Positions 23,202-36,900 are shown, counted from the first letter of the stretch. The stretch: 64,000 nucleotides of DNA from Rosellinia necatrix (GCA_021209875.1 JAGYVD010000006.1:3038001-3102000); one strand, 5' to 3'. Numbers and translations are program-made. The notes: generated from the letters alone by a model not told the origin.

Positions 23202-24598
23202 ATGCGACGGATACCGAGACTACGGCGGCCTTCCGGGCTCGCCTCCACCACCACAAATGCACCCAGACTTGCGGCCTGCGCCTCTAATATAGCGCATTAT
23301 CCGCAATCATCCACCCGTTTTTCGTCTTCGTCTCAGTCCAGCGCCTCTTCCCCGGTCCCCTCTCGGCGGCCGACCGCACCATCATTACACCAGTCGAAGC
23401 CCGCCCGCTTCTACTCCTCCGACAAGCAGCAGACCCCGCCGACGACGGTAGCAGAGCAGCAGCTACCGACCCCGACACCGGTACCAGAGCAACAACTGCA
23501 GCAGCTGCAGCCACAGGGGCCCGGGACAGAGGTGCAGTTCGCCTCCCGCGTGGCCGACGAGATCATTCGCGCCGACGGGGAGGAGGGAGAGGGCCTACCG
23601 CTATACGAACCAATCGTCACGTCTGAGGGCCCGTACACGGCGCCCTCCGTGCGCGTCGAGGCCGCCCGCAAAGAGGACGTCGCTGACCCTACCTACATAC
23701 CCGCTATATCGGGCGACGGCCTGAAGATCGTCGGCGGCCTGGCCACCTGGTGGAGCCAACCCGACCACTGGTCCGCAGCCGGCGACTTCGTCAGCTTCCG
23801 GCCCCGCCAGAAGGTCGCCGATCCGGCCCTGATCGAGGCTTCCGTCCGCCGCGCCGTCATCGAGGCTTTCGCCCTGCGCGAAGCCGGCCGTGAGGATGAC
23901 CTGGTCGCCGTTTGGCCCACCACCATGTCTAAGGCGGATCTCCAGGGCCTGCTGGCTTGGAACATAAGGAGTGCAGAGAACGGTCCCGCCGTGTCCCTCG
24001 GTGGCAATGCGTCGGTCGTGGCGGAGGGACTGCAGTGGAAGGACGACAACCACCAGAGCGCCCCGGCCGATGGTGACGAGTACATCACTGCCACGGAGGC
24101 GCTGACACCCGAGGAGGCTTCTGCACTCAGCCGGACCTGGGATCCGAGCTGGAAGCACATCTCTCTCGCAGACCGGCGGATTCTCTTTGCTGTATGTTTT
24201 GATGCCCGTTCTTCCCGTCGTTCTGACAATAGGAGACACCCCCGCCGGCTAACAATACGCAACGATAGGTAACAAAGCGCGTCTTTCAACTTACCGGCCA
24301 GCGGCCCCCCGATCACCAGCTCCCGAGCATCACGACCGTACAGGCGCTCCTGTACGTCCTACAAAGGCCCCCCAAACCGGTCACCTTGACCGAGGAGCTC
24401 CAGAAGCGCCACCAGGGCCTGCTCGAACTGCCGAACGTGACCGTCTCCGCGAAGCGGGTCACACGTGGCGACAAGGAGAAAGCCCTCGGCCGCTTCAAGC
24501 TCATGCAAGAAGAGTTCAAGAAGCGTGGCCTGCCCGAACACGGCCACGGGTACGTTATGAAGGGCAGGGAGATTGTGAGGCTTAGGGGTGGCGTGTAA
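23202..24598 (+). CDS. MRPL50: Mitochondrial large ribosomal subunit protein mL50
   Basis: Component of the mitochondrial large ribosomal subunit (fungal homologue of metazoan mL50; yeast name MRPL13). Exons 23202-24191 and 24269-24598, 439 residues. The N-terminus is Arg/Ser-rich with no acids (MRRIPRLRRPSG..., FSSSSQSSASS), a typical mitochondrial presequence, followed by a Pro/Gln-rich linker. The conserved part includes LPLYEPIVTSEGPYTAPSVR and WWSQPDHWSAAGDFVSF. The C-terminal exon holds TVQALLYVLQRPPKPVTL and KALGRFKLMQEEFKKRGLP. The single intron is phase 0 with GTATGT donor and joins LFA to VTKRVFQL. Assignment rests on remembered fungal 39S-domain proteins. Confidence 0.82.
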
Positions 24599-25503
24599 GG
24601 CCCCGACTCGGGGGTGATCTGCAGAGGAGATGGTTTATGTACAATCATTCGGCCCCTGCATCTCGGTGCGTTGGGGTCTGTCTATCTGTATATTGTATAG
24701 TCGCCTGCTTGATTGGTAGTCCTCAGTTATGCTGTCGACTAGTCTTCGGGCGCTTATGTAAACATATCTATCGTCTGAAAGAGACGTATGTGCTATACCA
24801 CTCGTATAGAAAATGCCATGGGGAATGAAGTATGAACTTTGCTTTGTCTCAGATGCTCCTTTATCTTTATTATGTGCTGCATTGTGTTGTGATTTCATTT
24901 TTAGAAAATGAGACGCTTATGTGCAACACGCATCAGACAGCTTTAACAGCACTTCACCCAGCTCAAGATCGCATTTTTATCTGATAGTATAAGGAGATAA
25001 TACGAACATAGGTAGCACACTTTAATAATAAAAAAAATAAGGAGAAAAAAATTACCATCTACGCTCTAAATGTTATACTTCTCTACATGTATCTAAACCA
25101 AAGCCGGCAAGGCCGACGTCTAGAATTAGCATCGGCGCAAAGTTATATGCAACAAAAACATGGCTTAAGTTCTCCCCTGACATGACAGCTGTTTTAACCA
25201 TATTGCAGATTTCAGCCGGGCCATGTGTTATTCTCCAATCCCGGTCACTCAATTACGCGAGAAGAGCCCAATCATGAAAAACCCATCCGGGAAAAAGGCC
25301 CACGGTCCGAGACGAACTTTGGAACTTTGTTTTTTCATATTCCTAAATCTTGGGGTATATCCACCAAATCTCCGCCTGCCCAGCCCCCCTCGCCCATCCA
25401 CCCTTCTCCCCGTCACTAATTTCTTCTCCCGTTATTTTAGGGTGAGGGGGTGGTAGAGGAAAAGGGAGAGGGGGGGTGGGGCGGGGGGTAAGGCCGCGGG
25501 CCC
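24599..25503. other. Convergent intergenic region
   Basis: 3' flanks of mL50 and the thioesterase gene. A/T-rich in the middle, with an A-rich tract at 25028-25050; G-rich tract near 25443-25490. No gene. Confidence 0.45.
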
Positions 25504-27104
25504 TTACTCGGTGACGCCGACGTCCTCGGCAGCGGCCAGACGATCGCGGCGGTCCTGGGCGTCGCCGGTGCGCACGCGGCGGCGGGCGTCGACGTACATC
25601 ATGAACTCCTGGTACGTGTGCGGCAGGACGCGGACGTCGGCGGGCACGGCGAAGGTGTAGTTGAACTGGCCGGTGGGGCGGGCGTGGCGGTGCTCGACGT
25701 CGCGGACCTTGCTGTCGACGCGGACGTGGACGCGCGTCATCGGGGGCGCGGCGGGGTCTCCGTCGTGGCGCTGATTCCACGCCGGCTCGCCGCCACCGCT
25801 GCCGTCACCGCTGCCGCCACCGTCGACGTCGAGCAAGGGGGGGTCGGTGTAGACGACGGTGGCCGTCAGGTACAACACGCTGCCGACGGGGACGGGGTTG
25901 CGGAAGGTGCAGGGGTCGGCGGAGATGAAGGTCGGGCGGGCGTGGGCGAAGGAGGCGGCGCAGCAGAAGGCGAGCTCGAACGTCTGCTTGAGGTGGAAGC
26001 CGCCGAAGATCATGGTCTGGTGCCGGTTGCGGTACTGCGGCTGCATGATGCTGGCGGTGGACAGGGCCGTGCGGGCCATGGCGACGACGTTGGCCGGCTG
26101 GCGCGCCTCGTCGGCCGGGTCGTGGTAGGCGAGCTGGCGCAGCCAGATGCGGTGGATCAGCGCCGACTCCGGGTCGTCGGGCTCGGCGGCGAGGAGGGAC
26201 GTCTTAGCGAGCTCGCGCTTCGCGCGCGCCTTGGCCTCGCCGGCGCGGAAGACGGCCTCCTCGGCGGCCGTGTCGCGCGCCAGCGGCGGCACGTTGGTCG
26301 GCCGCTTGGTCGCCGGGTCCAGCGCCACCATCGTGAAGGTGCACGTCAGCAGCACGTCCTCCGGACGGCTCGGCTCCCCCCGATCCCGCGCCCGCGCCAC
26401 CTTGCAGGTGATCTCCATGCTGCTGCGACCCGAGGCGTACGTCACCTGGCCGCTGTACTCGAGGTCGCAGATCTCGGTGAGCGGGTGCGCGATCGTGATG
26501 CGGTCCAGCGCGGCCGTGACCGTCGTCACGCCGGGGCCCGTGTGCTTATATACGACGATCCCGGACAGCGCGTCCAGGTCCATGAATATCGTGCCTAACC
26601 TAGCCTGCATGAGCGGAGCGCCAGACCAGACCCGCCAGCGCGGTGCGTTCCCCGCCATCCGAGCCGGAGCCTCGTCCCCATTGCGTGGGACGGCTCCGGC
26701 GGTACGTACCGTATGTGTCCGGACGAGTTGATGTACGTGTCGCTGAGCGAGGGGTCGCGCCCGAGGGGGAGGATGACTCGGTGGTAGCTGTCGCTCATCT
26801 TCTTGGGGCTCATGTCCCGCTCTCCTATCGGGCCGTCGCTCGCGGTTATGATCTTCCCTTCCTGCTGCTGCTTGAACGCCTCTATCCACGGCAGGAGACG
26901 ACGGCTGTCAGTTAGCCCGCGGAATACCCCGTCAGTCTGGCATGCTGGTGTGCCGTGGAAGTTGCGCGTGCCCGGGACGGGTGACGGAACGGAGAGGGCA
27001 CGGACGATCCCGGCCGAAGCAGAACCAGAAGCAGAACCAGAAGCTGCCCCGGATAATAATCTGCGGGCGGATACGCCTCTGCATGCCATCGCCGTGATAG
27101 CCAT
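25504..27104 (-). CDS. ACOT9-like mitochondrial acyl-CoA thioesterase
   Basis: Probably hydrolyses acyl-CoA to fatty acid and CoA in mitochondria. Exons (minus) 27104-26710 and 26599-25504, 496 residues. N-terminus MAITAMACRGVSARRLLSG is a basic amphipathic presequence, followed by a Gly/Ser/Ala stretch. Two hotdog domains: the first around INSSGHIRLGTIFMDLDALSG (intron falls inside it, phase 2) with TVTAALDRI and YSGQVTYASGRSSMEI; the second around QTMIFGGFHLKQTFELAFC with CTFRNPVPVGSVLYLTATV. This double-hotdog order is that of ACOT9/ACOT10-type enzymes. A Gly/Asp-rich insert (DVDGGGSGDGSGGG) in the second hotdog appears lineage-specific. ATG 27104 was chosen over an upstream in-frame start because it gives the targeting sequence. 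Confidence 0.87.
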
Positions 27105-30100
27105 TCGTAAACAGAGGTGTATCACTCTTAGTTCCGGGGCTGCAGGACGGGGGTGGATGTTGGTTCTCATCAAGACACAGTGAAATCCCGACACCGGTCG
27201 CGAATGTATCAGTGGGCGATGTGGGGCATGGGCATGCATTATGCATCAATTGAGACAATGACGTATATACCGTTTAAATGCAAGCCAATGCCAGGCACTC
27301 ATCCATCTACTAAACGAGCGCGCACTGGTGCATGCTTAAAACAACGAGAATAGATATGACCAGCGATATACTATAACTCAATAAAGTATTTAGGTCTACA
27401 AATAGACCACCTTGCTTGCGTGTCGTATCGTAGTTATGGGGGAACCTACTGCCACCTAGGTAGCTTACATTACATAAATGCCATCCTTAGGACCTTTCGA
27501 CGAGATCATCACAATACAGATGCTTGGGATCAGGAACCACAATTAAAAGCGAACATTAGCTTTCCTTCGACCCTCGAATCCTACTCCAGTTAACCCAGAT
27601 TATTCCCTGGGAGAGCTTTGGCCGCTCGACCAAAATAGTACAAAGTATACGTGTAGCGTGTCAGCATTTCTCCACTACCGCGCTATTAAATACAGCGGCC
27701 GTGAATAATTATAAGACCGACCATAAACAATGGCGGGATGAGAGAGTTACTAGGTGTTGAATCCGGGGAGGAGGGGCAGGGGTTGTCCCTTCGTAGGAGA
27801 CGAAGTCAAACCACTGTCTGTGGCTTTGGTAATAGCTACAATAGATTACATTGCACTGGCCAATACTTTCTCGGGAAGTCAAACATACAGCTCAAGTGTG
27901 CAGGCTTTTTATGTTCAATGCTGTGTAGTAAGTCTTCACGATAGTATCCGACTTAGCAACTCACACATTTTGGTTTTGGAACGAAACACGGTTGAAATGC
28001 TTGAGGGTAAGATATCTTGACCTAGAAGCGAAATGATTGATTGGTGCACAACCAGTCACCTACATGGAGTGCACTGTCTCTGGGACGCGTCATCCTTCAC
28101 CATACAGTAGTGTACCACATACTTTCGTAGGGACGCATCCAACCAATCTGGTGTCTTTGGTAGGTTCACAGGACCAAGCGATATATTTACAAGTCACATC
28201 GTGAGAATGCCCCCAGGATTCTATCAGGCCATGGTGAAGCTTTTCTTTCTACATTCAGAAAGCACGAGATGTATTTATATACGTAGTTCTGAAAACAACA
28301 ATATCTATAATACGCGATTGTCAATCCTACGAGAACCTAGCGTACTACCCCATTCATTATTCGTTTACATCCGACCGTCAACAGTTTACAGGGCCTGAAT
28401 AACTTCGAACCGATGGCGTTTCTTTAGCCCAGAATTAGAACCTGAGACATCAAAACCTGCAGCGGGGAGAACAACTACTTGTATGCTCGTGAACATTAAA
28501 CCCGTACAAAACCCAGTAAGCATGGCGCTCTTGCCCATTGTCACGTAAGCCGAGACACCAGAAACACAGACAGTAAGGCCCATGAGCCGCCGATGAGTAT
28601 CCGCCCCGTGCAAGCTTATCAAGCTCCCCAACCGCTATCGCCGATCAAGATGATTGTTCGGGCTACCCGAAGTCTGTATTGGTGGACGATGCCGGGAGGT
28701 GGTCGGAGGGAGGGCTCCGCCAGCGTCGTAAGCCATTCACAGTGGGGAGGTTTTAGAATTGCAGATCCTAAACAGCATGCCATATTGAGTACATACTTCT
28801 TCGAGGTGGTTCGACACCGATCTTAATATACCATTTGTCTTACCTATCAAAGATGGGTGACATTCGGTATTGACTATCTTTTCTTGAATGCGGACATGCG
28901 AGCCAAAAGCTTCCTCCAGTGAAGGAGAATAATTAGAAACAGAATGGTAGAGAAGGTTACCCAGACAGAATATAACAACGAGAGTTCAATTCGAGTTCGT
29001 GATGCTTACGCTAGTTACTGTATAACTCGATCTGACAGGAGACTGGACGATTCACCGTGAGATGTTGCAATTTGGTTAGAAGATGTTGCCATGTCGTGTA
29101 CACTAACTCCATAACAGTTACATAGCTAACTAGTATACGTGAAGAGTGAGCCGAGTATAGTGGGCAATCCCTGTAAAGGGGATGGATGGGAGCACCACGC
29201 GTGTGCGTGTACTTGACTGTGCATTGGTAACTAGAGAATAGGAGGATCGGCCCTAGGCCTGCTCGCTCGCTCCTCGTCATTCCCATTAGAGACGTCGTAG
29301 ATCGTTAATCCTAACCAGGTTTGGCGGGCGGCCGGCCTTGTCATGTCATTTACTAGTTGGGCCTATTTCGGGGATCATGGCCGACGTCGTCGAAACACTG
29401 TTACCTACTACGTACTACGTATCTGCTCAGATACTACTATATACATAGTATGTATATTGATACGTTATTAGCTAGCCTACCAGACTACCTATTAACCAAG
29501 TGCGAACTTTGCTAAGGTCGGGCAAGATTATGAGATGTCGAGGAGGGCAAATAGTCTCAGTGTAAGTGTGTACGGGGAGGCCGGATGAACTACCCAATTA
29601 TTCGCTGGGTATTGTTTTATTCTTAGGTAGTACAATGCCGACATCTTCTTACCTAATCACATTGATATAGTTCGACTCTGGAATAAAATAATACCCCAAG
29701 TAAATATCTTCGCCGTTTGCATCTATGTCTCTATTTACAGGGCAAGAAAACAGTTTAGTTAATCTAGGAGGTTTATCTAGCTACCTTGAGCAAGTAACTA
29801 TCCGCTACCTAGGGACCTGGTGGGCATCTGTCCACTAAATTGATTGGCGCCCTGGAAGGTGTCCGGTCGCATGCCGTACGCGGCGCCCTGAAAGATACCT
29901 AGAGGCCTATAGCAACCACTACCTACTTAGGTAGGTAGATTAGGCACCTAGATTAGACGTCAATATCACTAAGGTAGAGCTTAGCAGCCACAATCGCACC
30001 ACTAAAATGTAACTAGCAATGCCAGCAACCTACCTACCTAGGTAGATTGCGCTTGTACCTGCAGAACCGCGCTACGGATACACCAACATCACACAAGCAG

Positions 30101-31129
30101 GCACCCAAACCGACAGCACAGGAACCACAGTACCTACTTACCTAAGGTAGATTATGTTGATCCCTTCCCTCTGTACATGAAACACAAAGAAAAACAAAAA
30201 AAACGGAGATTAACTAAATGCTCACCCACTAAGAAGTTCATATTGTACCCGACTTTCTTATATCCATGCTTCAAATTATTAATTCCTATGCATATGTATG
30301 TAAGTCATTCCAGTAACCAGCATGGAAACCTGCCTACCTAGGTAAATACCCCAGATGAGTAGACGCCCGGTAACCGTTTACCTAGCTATCCTCGTTTATT
30401 TACGGGTATGTAGGCGAAGCTGAGCGATAGCTACCGGAGAGGTGGACCGCATGCGTAGCGAGTTCGTCAGCTTTCGTTTCATCAGCCTCCCGCCTAAATA
30501 TAACTTGCACTCTACAAAACTAGGTAGGTTACGTAGTTACTTAGCTAGGTAAGTATGTATCTATCTCATTAACCGCTCTGCTGATCCGTCATGGTGGTTT
30601 AATACATGGGTTTCCAATGCAAGATGCTAGCCACTCGTCAACCTGTATGTATATATATACTGATTAGGGAAAACAGTTGAACAGGGGAACAGGGGAACAG
30701 GGGAACAGGGATAAGAAAGTCGATCAATTCCATCCTTAGATAGCCAAAAACTCTCTCATACTTCTCCTATTACAGTACCTACCTAACCTAGATGGTACAC
30801 AACGTACCCGGTCCTCTGTTGGCGATCGCCGTCGTGGCCTATGCAGGCGGATCCGCACGAGAAGATAATGTGATGGCGTGGTTGCGTGGTGCTGCTGTGC
30901 GGTGATCATGTAACTAGGAGCACTCACTCGGGCAGACAAATATCTACCCAGGTAGGCCCGGCTACGGCTACAAGTACAAGTATGTATCAAGGCCCATTTC
31001 TTACCTCGGGTGCTCTTGTGTTTTATTATATACTAGATAATGTAGCACCTATTTGAATGTAGACCATATTCCCGTCTGAATGTGTACGCACCTTCCCGTC
31101 GTGTTCGTCCACTCATTACCCCCTTAAAC
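27105..31129. other. 4 kb gene-free stretch with CCTAGG-type palindromic words
   Basis: No gene is supported. From 29800 to 30980 the words CCTACCTAGGTAG, CTACCTACTTAGGTAGG and similar recur many times (examples near 29921, 30032, 30131, 30331, 30521, 30785, 30945). A frame at 28386-28583 (-) contains hydrophobic residues but has no other support. Confidence 0.45.
30679..30711. repeat. Tandem GAACAGGGG minisatellite
   Basis: About four head-to-tail copies of a 9-base unit GAACAGGGG, perfect in the middle, in the gene-free stretch. Confidence 0.8.
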
Positions 31130-32736
31130 ATGCCCTTCATTCGATTCCCTTCCCTGCTTCTCACAGCAGCCTTCGTTTCCATACCAGTCTTTGCGGATTT
31201 ACCCTTGATCACGGATGCCACCGCTTACAATGACTGGGCCTATGGTGATCGGCCCAACCAGACTTACTATTCTTCCAGCCTCATCTCACCACGCTTTTTA
31301 GTCAATGAATGGAATAAGAATGCATCGACATCGGGCTCGCACATCTTCATGGCGCCGGCCATCCCGGGCCAGAAGGTATCACCCATGATCCTATCGAGCG
31401 AAGACTTGAGCCTCGTGTACGCAGACCCTGCCTGGAGTGGTGGCACCGACACAAGAATGCAGATTTACGACGGGACCCCGTATCTGACATTCTGGTCAGG
31501 CTTCGACCAAAAGGGGCACGGCACGGGAGGGGGTGTAATGGTCGATTCCAGCTACAAGGAGTTCAAGAACCTGACGACCACGGGGCTTATCACAGGCGCT
31601 GATAGTCACGACTTCAGCATGACTCGTGACGGCGGCGCCATCATGAACAACTATCATGTCATCTATACTGACTTAACGTCTATCGGCGGCCCTATCAACG
31701 GCACTTTATTGGACTGCGCATTTCAGGAGGTTGACGTCGAAACCGGCGACGTCCGCTTTACGTGGAAGGCGACGGATCACTTTAACCTGACCGAGAGCCT
31801 GGCTGACGAGTTCTACGACATCGAAACCGGGTTCGACTGGTTCCACATGAACGCCATCTCCAAGACGGTCGACGGCAACTACCTGATCTCCATCCGGCAC
31901 CTGCGAGCCGTCGCGCTCATCAACGGCACGGACGGGAGCCGGATCTGGCAGGTCGGCGGCGTGCGGAACTCGTTCAAGGACCTGAGCGGCGGCAACGCGA
32001 CCAACTTCGCCTTCCAGCACGACGCGCGCTTCACGGACGCGAACGAGACGCAGATCACGCTGTTCGACAACCACGCGATGCACATCACGTCGCCCACGGC
32101 CGGCTGCGCGGAGGACTGCACCCGCGCGGTCCGGCTCGCGCTCGACTACGACGCCATGGAGGTGCGCCTCGTGTCCGAGTTCTACCACCCGCAGGGCGTC
32201 CAGGCCTGGGCCCAGGGCGGCTACCACCTGCTGCCCAACGGCAACGCCGTCATCGGGTGGGGCGTCGTGCCGGCCGTCACCGAGTTCGACGAGGCGGGCA
32301 ACGTGATCATGGATCTTCAAATCCGCCCCTGGAATACCACCGAGGCGGGAGGCGGCCCCCTGTATCGCGTCTACAAGTTCGACTGGGTCGGGGAGCCCCA
32401 CTGGCAGCCGACGTGCGCCTTCGTCGACGGGACGGTCTACGTGAGCTGGAACGGCGCTACCAAGGTGGCGTCTTGGTCCCTGGTAAGTGTATCCATGTCG
32501 GGTCCTATCGCCGCGGTTATTAACAGGTGGTCTAGCTCGGCGGCCCTTCCCCTCTGTCGATGGAGCACATGACAACCGTCAAGAAGGCCGGTTTCGAGAC
32601 GAGCATCCTGCCTTCGAGTGACGATGTGGCTTTCGTTCGCGTGGACGCCTTGGATGCTGGCGGCAATGTCATCGGTTCGAGCAATGTCGTCGACACGTCG
32701 AGTGGGGATTCCGTAGGCTCGCGGATTAGGGCATGA
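31130..32736 (+). CDS. Secreted arylsulfotransferase-like (ASST) protein
   Basis: Exons 31130-32482 and 32536-32736, 517 residues. The start at 31130 gives a signal peptide (MPFIRFPSLLLTAAFVSIPVFA); an in-frame ATG 48 bases earlier would add a basic leader. Beta-propeller-type repeats follow with family-like segments: GQKVSPMILSSEDLSLVY, YLTFWSG, DSHDFSMTRDGGAIM, DWFHMNAISKTVDGNYLIS, FAFQHDARF, LFDNHAMH and QGGYHLLPNGNAVIGWG. His residues in these contexts match the arylsulfotransferase family. Several N-x-S/T sites fit secretion. The 53 nt intron is phase 0 (donor GTAAGT, acceptor TCTAG). In bacteria such proteins move sulfate between phenols; whether the fungal branch has this activity is not known to me. 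Confidence 0.83.
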
Positions 32737-33159
32737 GAGTTACCAGACTGAGCCATGTTACGCCCGAGCCACACGATAGAACGATGTGTGAATGGTAACG
32801 TGGGTTTTTGCAATGATAATGGTGGTGGTATCCAAGGCAATATTGGCACAATGCTTTAGAATCGCTATGCCCCTTCGGCCTTCTAAGTGCCGAGTCAAGC
32901 GATCACCGTGGTATTGCCTCTATAAAGGGGTCAGCCATTTTGTACGATGCTCGATATGCGGCAAGGGGGCTGCAGTTCCAGTATAATATATATATATATA
33001 TATATATACTTGGCTTGGGCATCTAGTTATGTCACATTTTTTATATGTCGGTTAGGCTAGTAGCAGGTTGTTCATGTAGTACGCCTTGGGATGCAGCTGA
33101 GAGGTCTAGTAGTGCCTGCGCCGCACCAAATATATACCTAAGACTCCAGGTCTTCCACT
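32737..33159. other. Convergent intergenic region with (TA)n
   Basis: 3' flanks of the ASST-like and cupin genes, with a (TA)n tract at about 32987-33008. No gene. Confidence 0.5.
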
Positions 33160-33960
33160 TTAATCGTCATTCCCGCTCCGCGGCAAACCCTCGGTTCCTC
33201 TACCGTAGTCCTCGCCATATCTCTGACCGCCGACGATAAGAGGCTTTGTGTCTTGGAGCACGAAAACCATTCTCGCCCAGCCCGTTGTGCTCGGATTGCG
33301 CCACTATCATAGACAAGGTGGGACTTGGTTAGTGAACGGGTTTCTAGTAACACTTAAGATGGCGTATGCTAGTAACACTCGGGTGGTCCGCATCTGATAG
33401 GTGGACTGAAGGGAGGAATATCATCACGAATTTCAAAAAGAAGACTTAAAAAAAAAAAAAAAAAAGGATTAAGATTTTACCGAATGCATCGTAACGCGCT
33501 GCACGGCGATATCACCGCGCTTCATCCGGGTCGAGCTCCCGTCGTCGAGGATGAGGTCGACCTCGCCCTCGACGACGATGCCGAAGTCGAGGGACTGGGT
33601 GCGGTGCATCATGCAGACGTAGCCGGGGGCGAAGTCGACCATGCGGCAGACGGTGCCGCTCTTGACGGCGAGCCCGAGCGCGCCGCCGGCGATCTTGTCG
33701 TCGTGGAAGCGGAGGTCCGCGTCGCCGTTGAGGTCCGCCGGCGACGGGTTCGTGTAGATCTGGTTGAACCCCATCACGCCGCCCTCGAAGGCCGTCCACG
33801 CCGCCGGGCGCGCCGACTGCACGATCGCCTTGCCCTCGGCGTTGTGGCCCGTGATGAACGTCGTCGTGCGAGGCAGGTTGGTTCCCAGGTCCGCCGACGC
33901 CGACGCCGCTGCTGGTGCCGCTGCTGGTGCTGCGGCTTGAGTCTGGGCTTCGCTGGACAT
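33160..33960 (-). CDS. Cupin-domain protein
   Basis: Exons (minus) 33960-33481 and 33303-33160, 207 residues. An Ala/Pro-rich N-terminus is followed by TTTFITGHNAEGKAIVQ, then the conserved double-stranded beta helix: CRMVDFAPGYVCMMHRT (first cupin motif region), DFGIVVEGEVDLILDDG and RGDIAVQRVTMHSWRNPS (second motif with metal-binding His). The end, RMVFVLQDTKPLIVGG, closes the barrel. The 177 nt intron was placed because it joins TMHS to WRNPSTTGWARM; without it the frame stops three codons later. The intron contains a long A/T tract on the plus strand (33447-33465). No signal peptide, probably cytosolic. Substrate unknown; cupins of this type in fungi often have unassigned roles. Confidence 0.82.
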
Positions 33961-36900
33961 CTTGTGCGGCTCTGGTGTGTGTGTGCGGCGATCTATCTGG
34001 TGTCTAGGAAAATGATGTTTTGTTTGTTTGTTTGTTTGTTTGTTTTCTCTATTTTCACGGAACGGGGAGTGGAGGCAGGACTAAGAGGGACACTGCGAAC
34101 TGGCTGTGCGAGGTGGGGGATTGTCGTCCCTGGGCCGGATTTCTGGATAGCTCTAGCGGAATGAGGGGTCGGATCGGACGGGATTGGTTATATCTCGTAC
34201 GTACGGCGACGCAAAAGTTAATTATATAAGTTGCCCTCTCCGGCTCTCCCATCCCTGGAGTTGGAGAAGTCCGGAGCGGGGGACCAGAGTAGGGATTAGG
34301 TGTCTGAGGCACAACATAATTCGTTTCTGGGCGACCTTGGATAATGCTTCTTCATTGTTGGTAGTAGGCGTTGGTTTTCTTATGTATTGAAAGCTAGCTG
34401 AATCGGCAAGGTTGGGTGACTTGCACGGACCGGAGTTATATATGTTAATAAGCCCAGCGAGACCGGCTTACAATATACATTTTATTGGGTTGCTTATATT
34501 AGCCATTTAAAGTGAGTAGAGAAACCTCAGTTCAAATGCTAGAGCTGTTCCGACCTCATTATACCGAACGAATTATTCCTCTACTAGCATAGTCGCCGAG
34601 CAGAGTAAGAGCAGTCCGCCCGCAGCCGGCTCCAGGGGGGCGAGGTGAGGGAAGAGATAGCATAGCATCATATAAATGAGGAAAAGGCGACTATAGATGG
34701 GCAGGGCGGTTTAACTATACCGGTTTTTTGTTACCATGAGTACTTTAAAATACTTAGGTGTGCCGGAATCTTTTCCATGGGAAGAATGAATCAGGACGAG
34801 CAGTCGGTACTCGACCAATAGATAGATATATCAACTTGTATGTTTTTCGTTTTACCTCTAAATCCATAATAGGCACGTACTTTGTTGCCCTGATAACCTT
34901 GCAGAGGCGATTATACGACCGGGTAGAGTACCCCTAACCGTTATATTATATCTCAAGGGCGTGTGCTCTTTATGCACCTCATCCAGCTTGCTCCAGCTTT
35001 TATCGTCTGCCTTTGCTATGTTGTTGGCAATCTTGATAGTATGTTGTTCGGCGTCGGTTGGCTTTGGAGTCTACATACAGACATGGAGTTGCAAGATAGG
35101 TATGCTCCTTCATGCCCCCAGCCCACTTGTTATCTAGCATAACTAGCTGGATCCCACATCGTATTCGAGATCCAGGGTCTTGGATGGCATGCACATGTGT
35201 AATGGCTTCCCGAGCCGAAAGGACGGTAATAGGGCAGCATGAAGATGGAGTAAGTCCAGCCGAGCCGAGCCCCAACCGCAGAAGAGACAAAAAGGGACAG
35301 CCGCCTTGCATACGCCTTTAATTGCTAACTCAACCTACACACCTAAATATGTGATTTATGTGGTACATACTTGCGTATGACACCCTCGAGTCTCCAAGCG
35401 GGGCTTCACCATCAACCCTCCCATCTTCCAGGTTCGCTCCGGTAAGCGGCGTTACCGGTCGCATGCCATCGCCGCTTTAGTTTCCTATCGCGTCGCATGC
35501 AGCATTCGATGGGCCAGCTCGGTTTCCTAGACTGTGATGACAGCTTGCCTCCCATATCCCGGAGCTATGCTTGGGTTCCTCGGTGGTTCACATGGCTTCA
35601 TGGATAGCTTATCCTTTAAAAACGACGGCTTGTTCAGTTGTTCATTGCCCGCACCTCAGCCAGGAACTCTGCCATTCAGTTAATATAAGTTGTCTTCACC
35701 TAAATTGCCTATTTTAGCTGGTCCGCCTTTACCAGGGAGGAACATCATACTGCATCAAATGCGAGGTTCCCATCAAAGATGGTCGTGTAACGAACTATAG
35801 TTTCTCAAGATTTCCCTTTTATTGTATCCGAGGTCACGCAAGTGAGGTGGGAGTGGCGAAATAACCTGACATCCCGATGCCTGAGTTGCGATAGCTGCCC
35901 TTAATGCGAACAACCCAGTGTTAAAATCCCCATTTGGGATGCATCTGTAACAGGCAGTTTTAGTCGCGCTCGAGTTTAGCATCCGCATTAGCTTGAAGCT
36001 TAAGCTCGTATCGTGTAGATATTCTTAGGTAGGTAGTGAGTCCAACCCCACGATGGTCATGTATAATGGATTCTAAAAAAAAAAAAAAAAAAAAAAGGAA
36101 GGAAGGAAGGAGGGAGAAAACACATGAATATGATCTCCGCAGCGTGATCCGGCCATCTATTGACGAATCACAACACTACCACTCACTCCGAAGGCTATCT
36201 TATTCCAGGGCCAGCCATACAGGTAGTGACTTGGCGGATTGTGTACGAAATCAACAAGACGAGCGGTGACCGCGAGGTCACAGTATCATTCGAGGCGTTA
36301 GATGCCATCTGGTTTATGCATTGGTTTTCAGCTCGATTTGCCTCGGTTTCGGCGGCTGGTTCCGTTAGCGGCACATATATATGACTTCTATCCCTGTAGG
36401 ATAATAAAATCCGCGTCGATAAGGGGGTAAACTGGGGATGTATAGAGAGTACTTATTAATAGGACAACCCGAACGGTAGGTGGTAGATATCTGATTGCGT
36501 GACATTGGATTGGATCCGACCTCGACAGTCATTGGAGCGGTCAGTCAGGCCGATCGATTGCTCCCTTGTAAACACCAAGGTTGTCATTCGTGTTTGACGT
36601 AACTGGGCCCTACACCGGCAGCTTCTTCTCCCACCTCTGCTCCCGCATCGCACTTTTATTTCATCTCACTCCCTAAGACGTCATTCTCACGCTCGGGGAC
36701 CCACATCTTTATACTCCCTTACTACCTACTATTACACACAGGTAGGATTGAACTCCAAGTAGGCATCTATGCTGCTCCTCTTTGCCTGGGGTTTGCCATA
36801 TTTTCCAATACATTGTAGCGGGGAAGACTTGGGAGAGGAGGTTTACGCGTTGACTGATAAATTCACTCCGTTAATTGGTGGAGTGGAGGTAGTGTATAGA

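Noticed and set aside
25618..26598. 326-codon plus-strand ORF
   Set aside because: Antisense to the thioesterase exon in GC-rich DNA; Val/Gly/Arg-rich translation without a domain.
28386..28631. Hydrophobic minus-strand ORF
   Set aside because: Begins at TTG, no splice partners or recognisable family; too weak to call.
31706..32575. 289-codon minus-strand ORF
   Set aside because: Antisense to the ASST-like gene; Arg/Val-rich shadow of GC-biased third positions.
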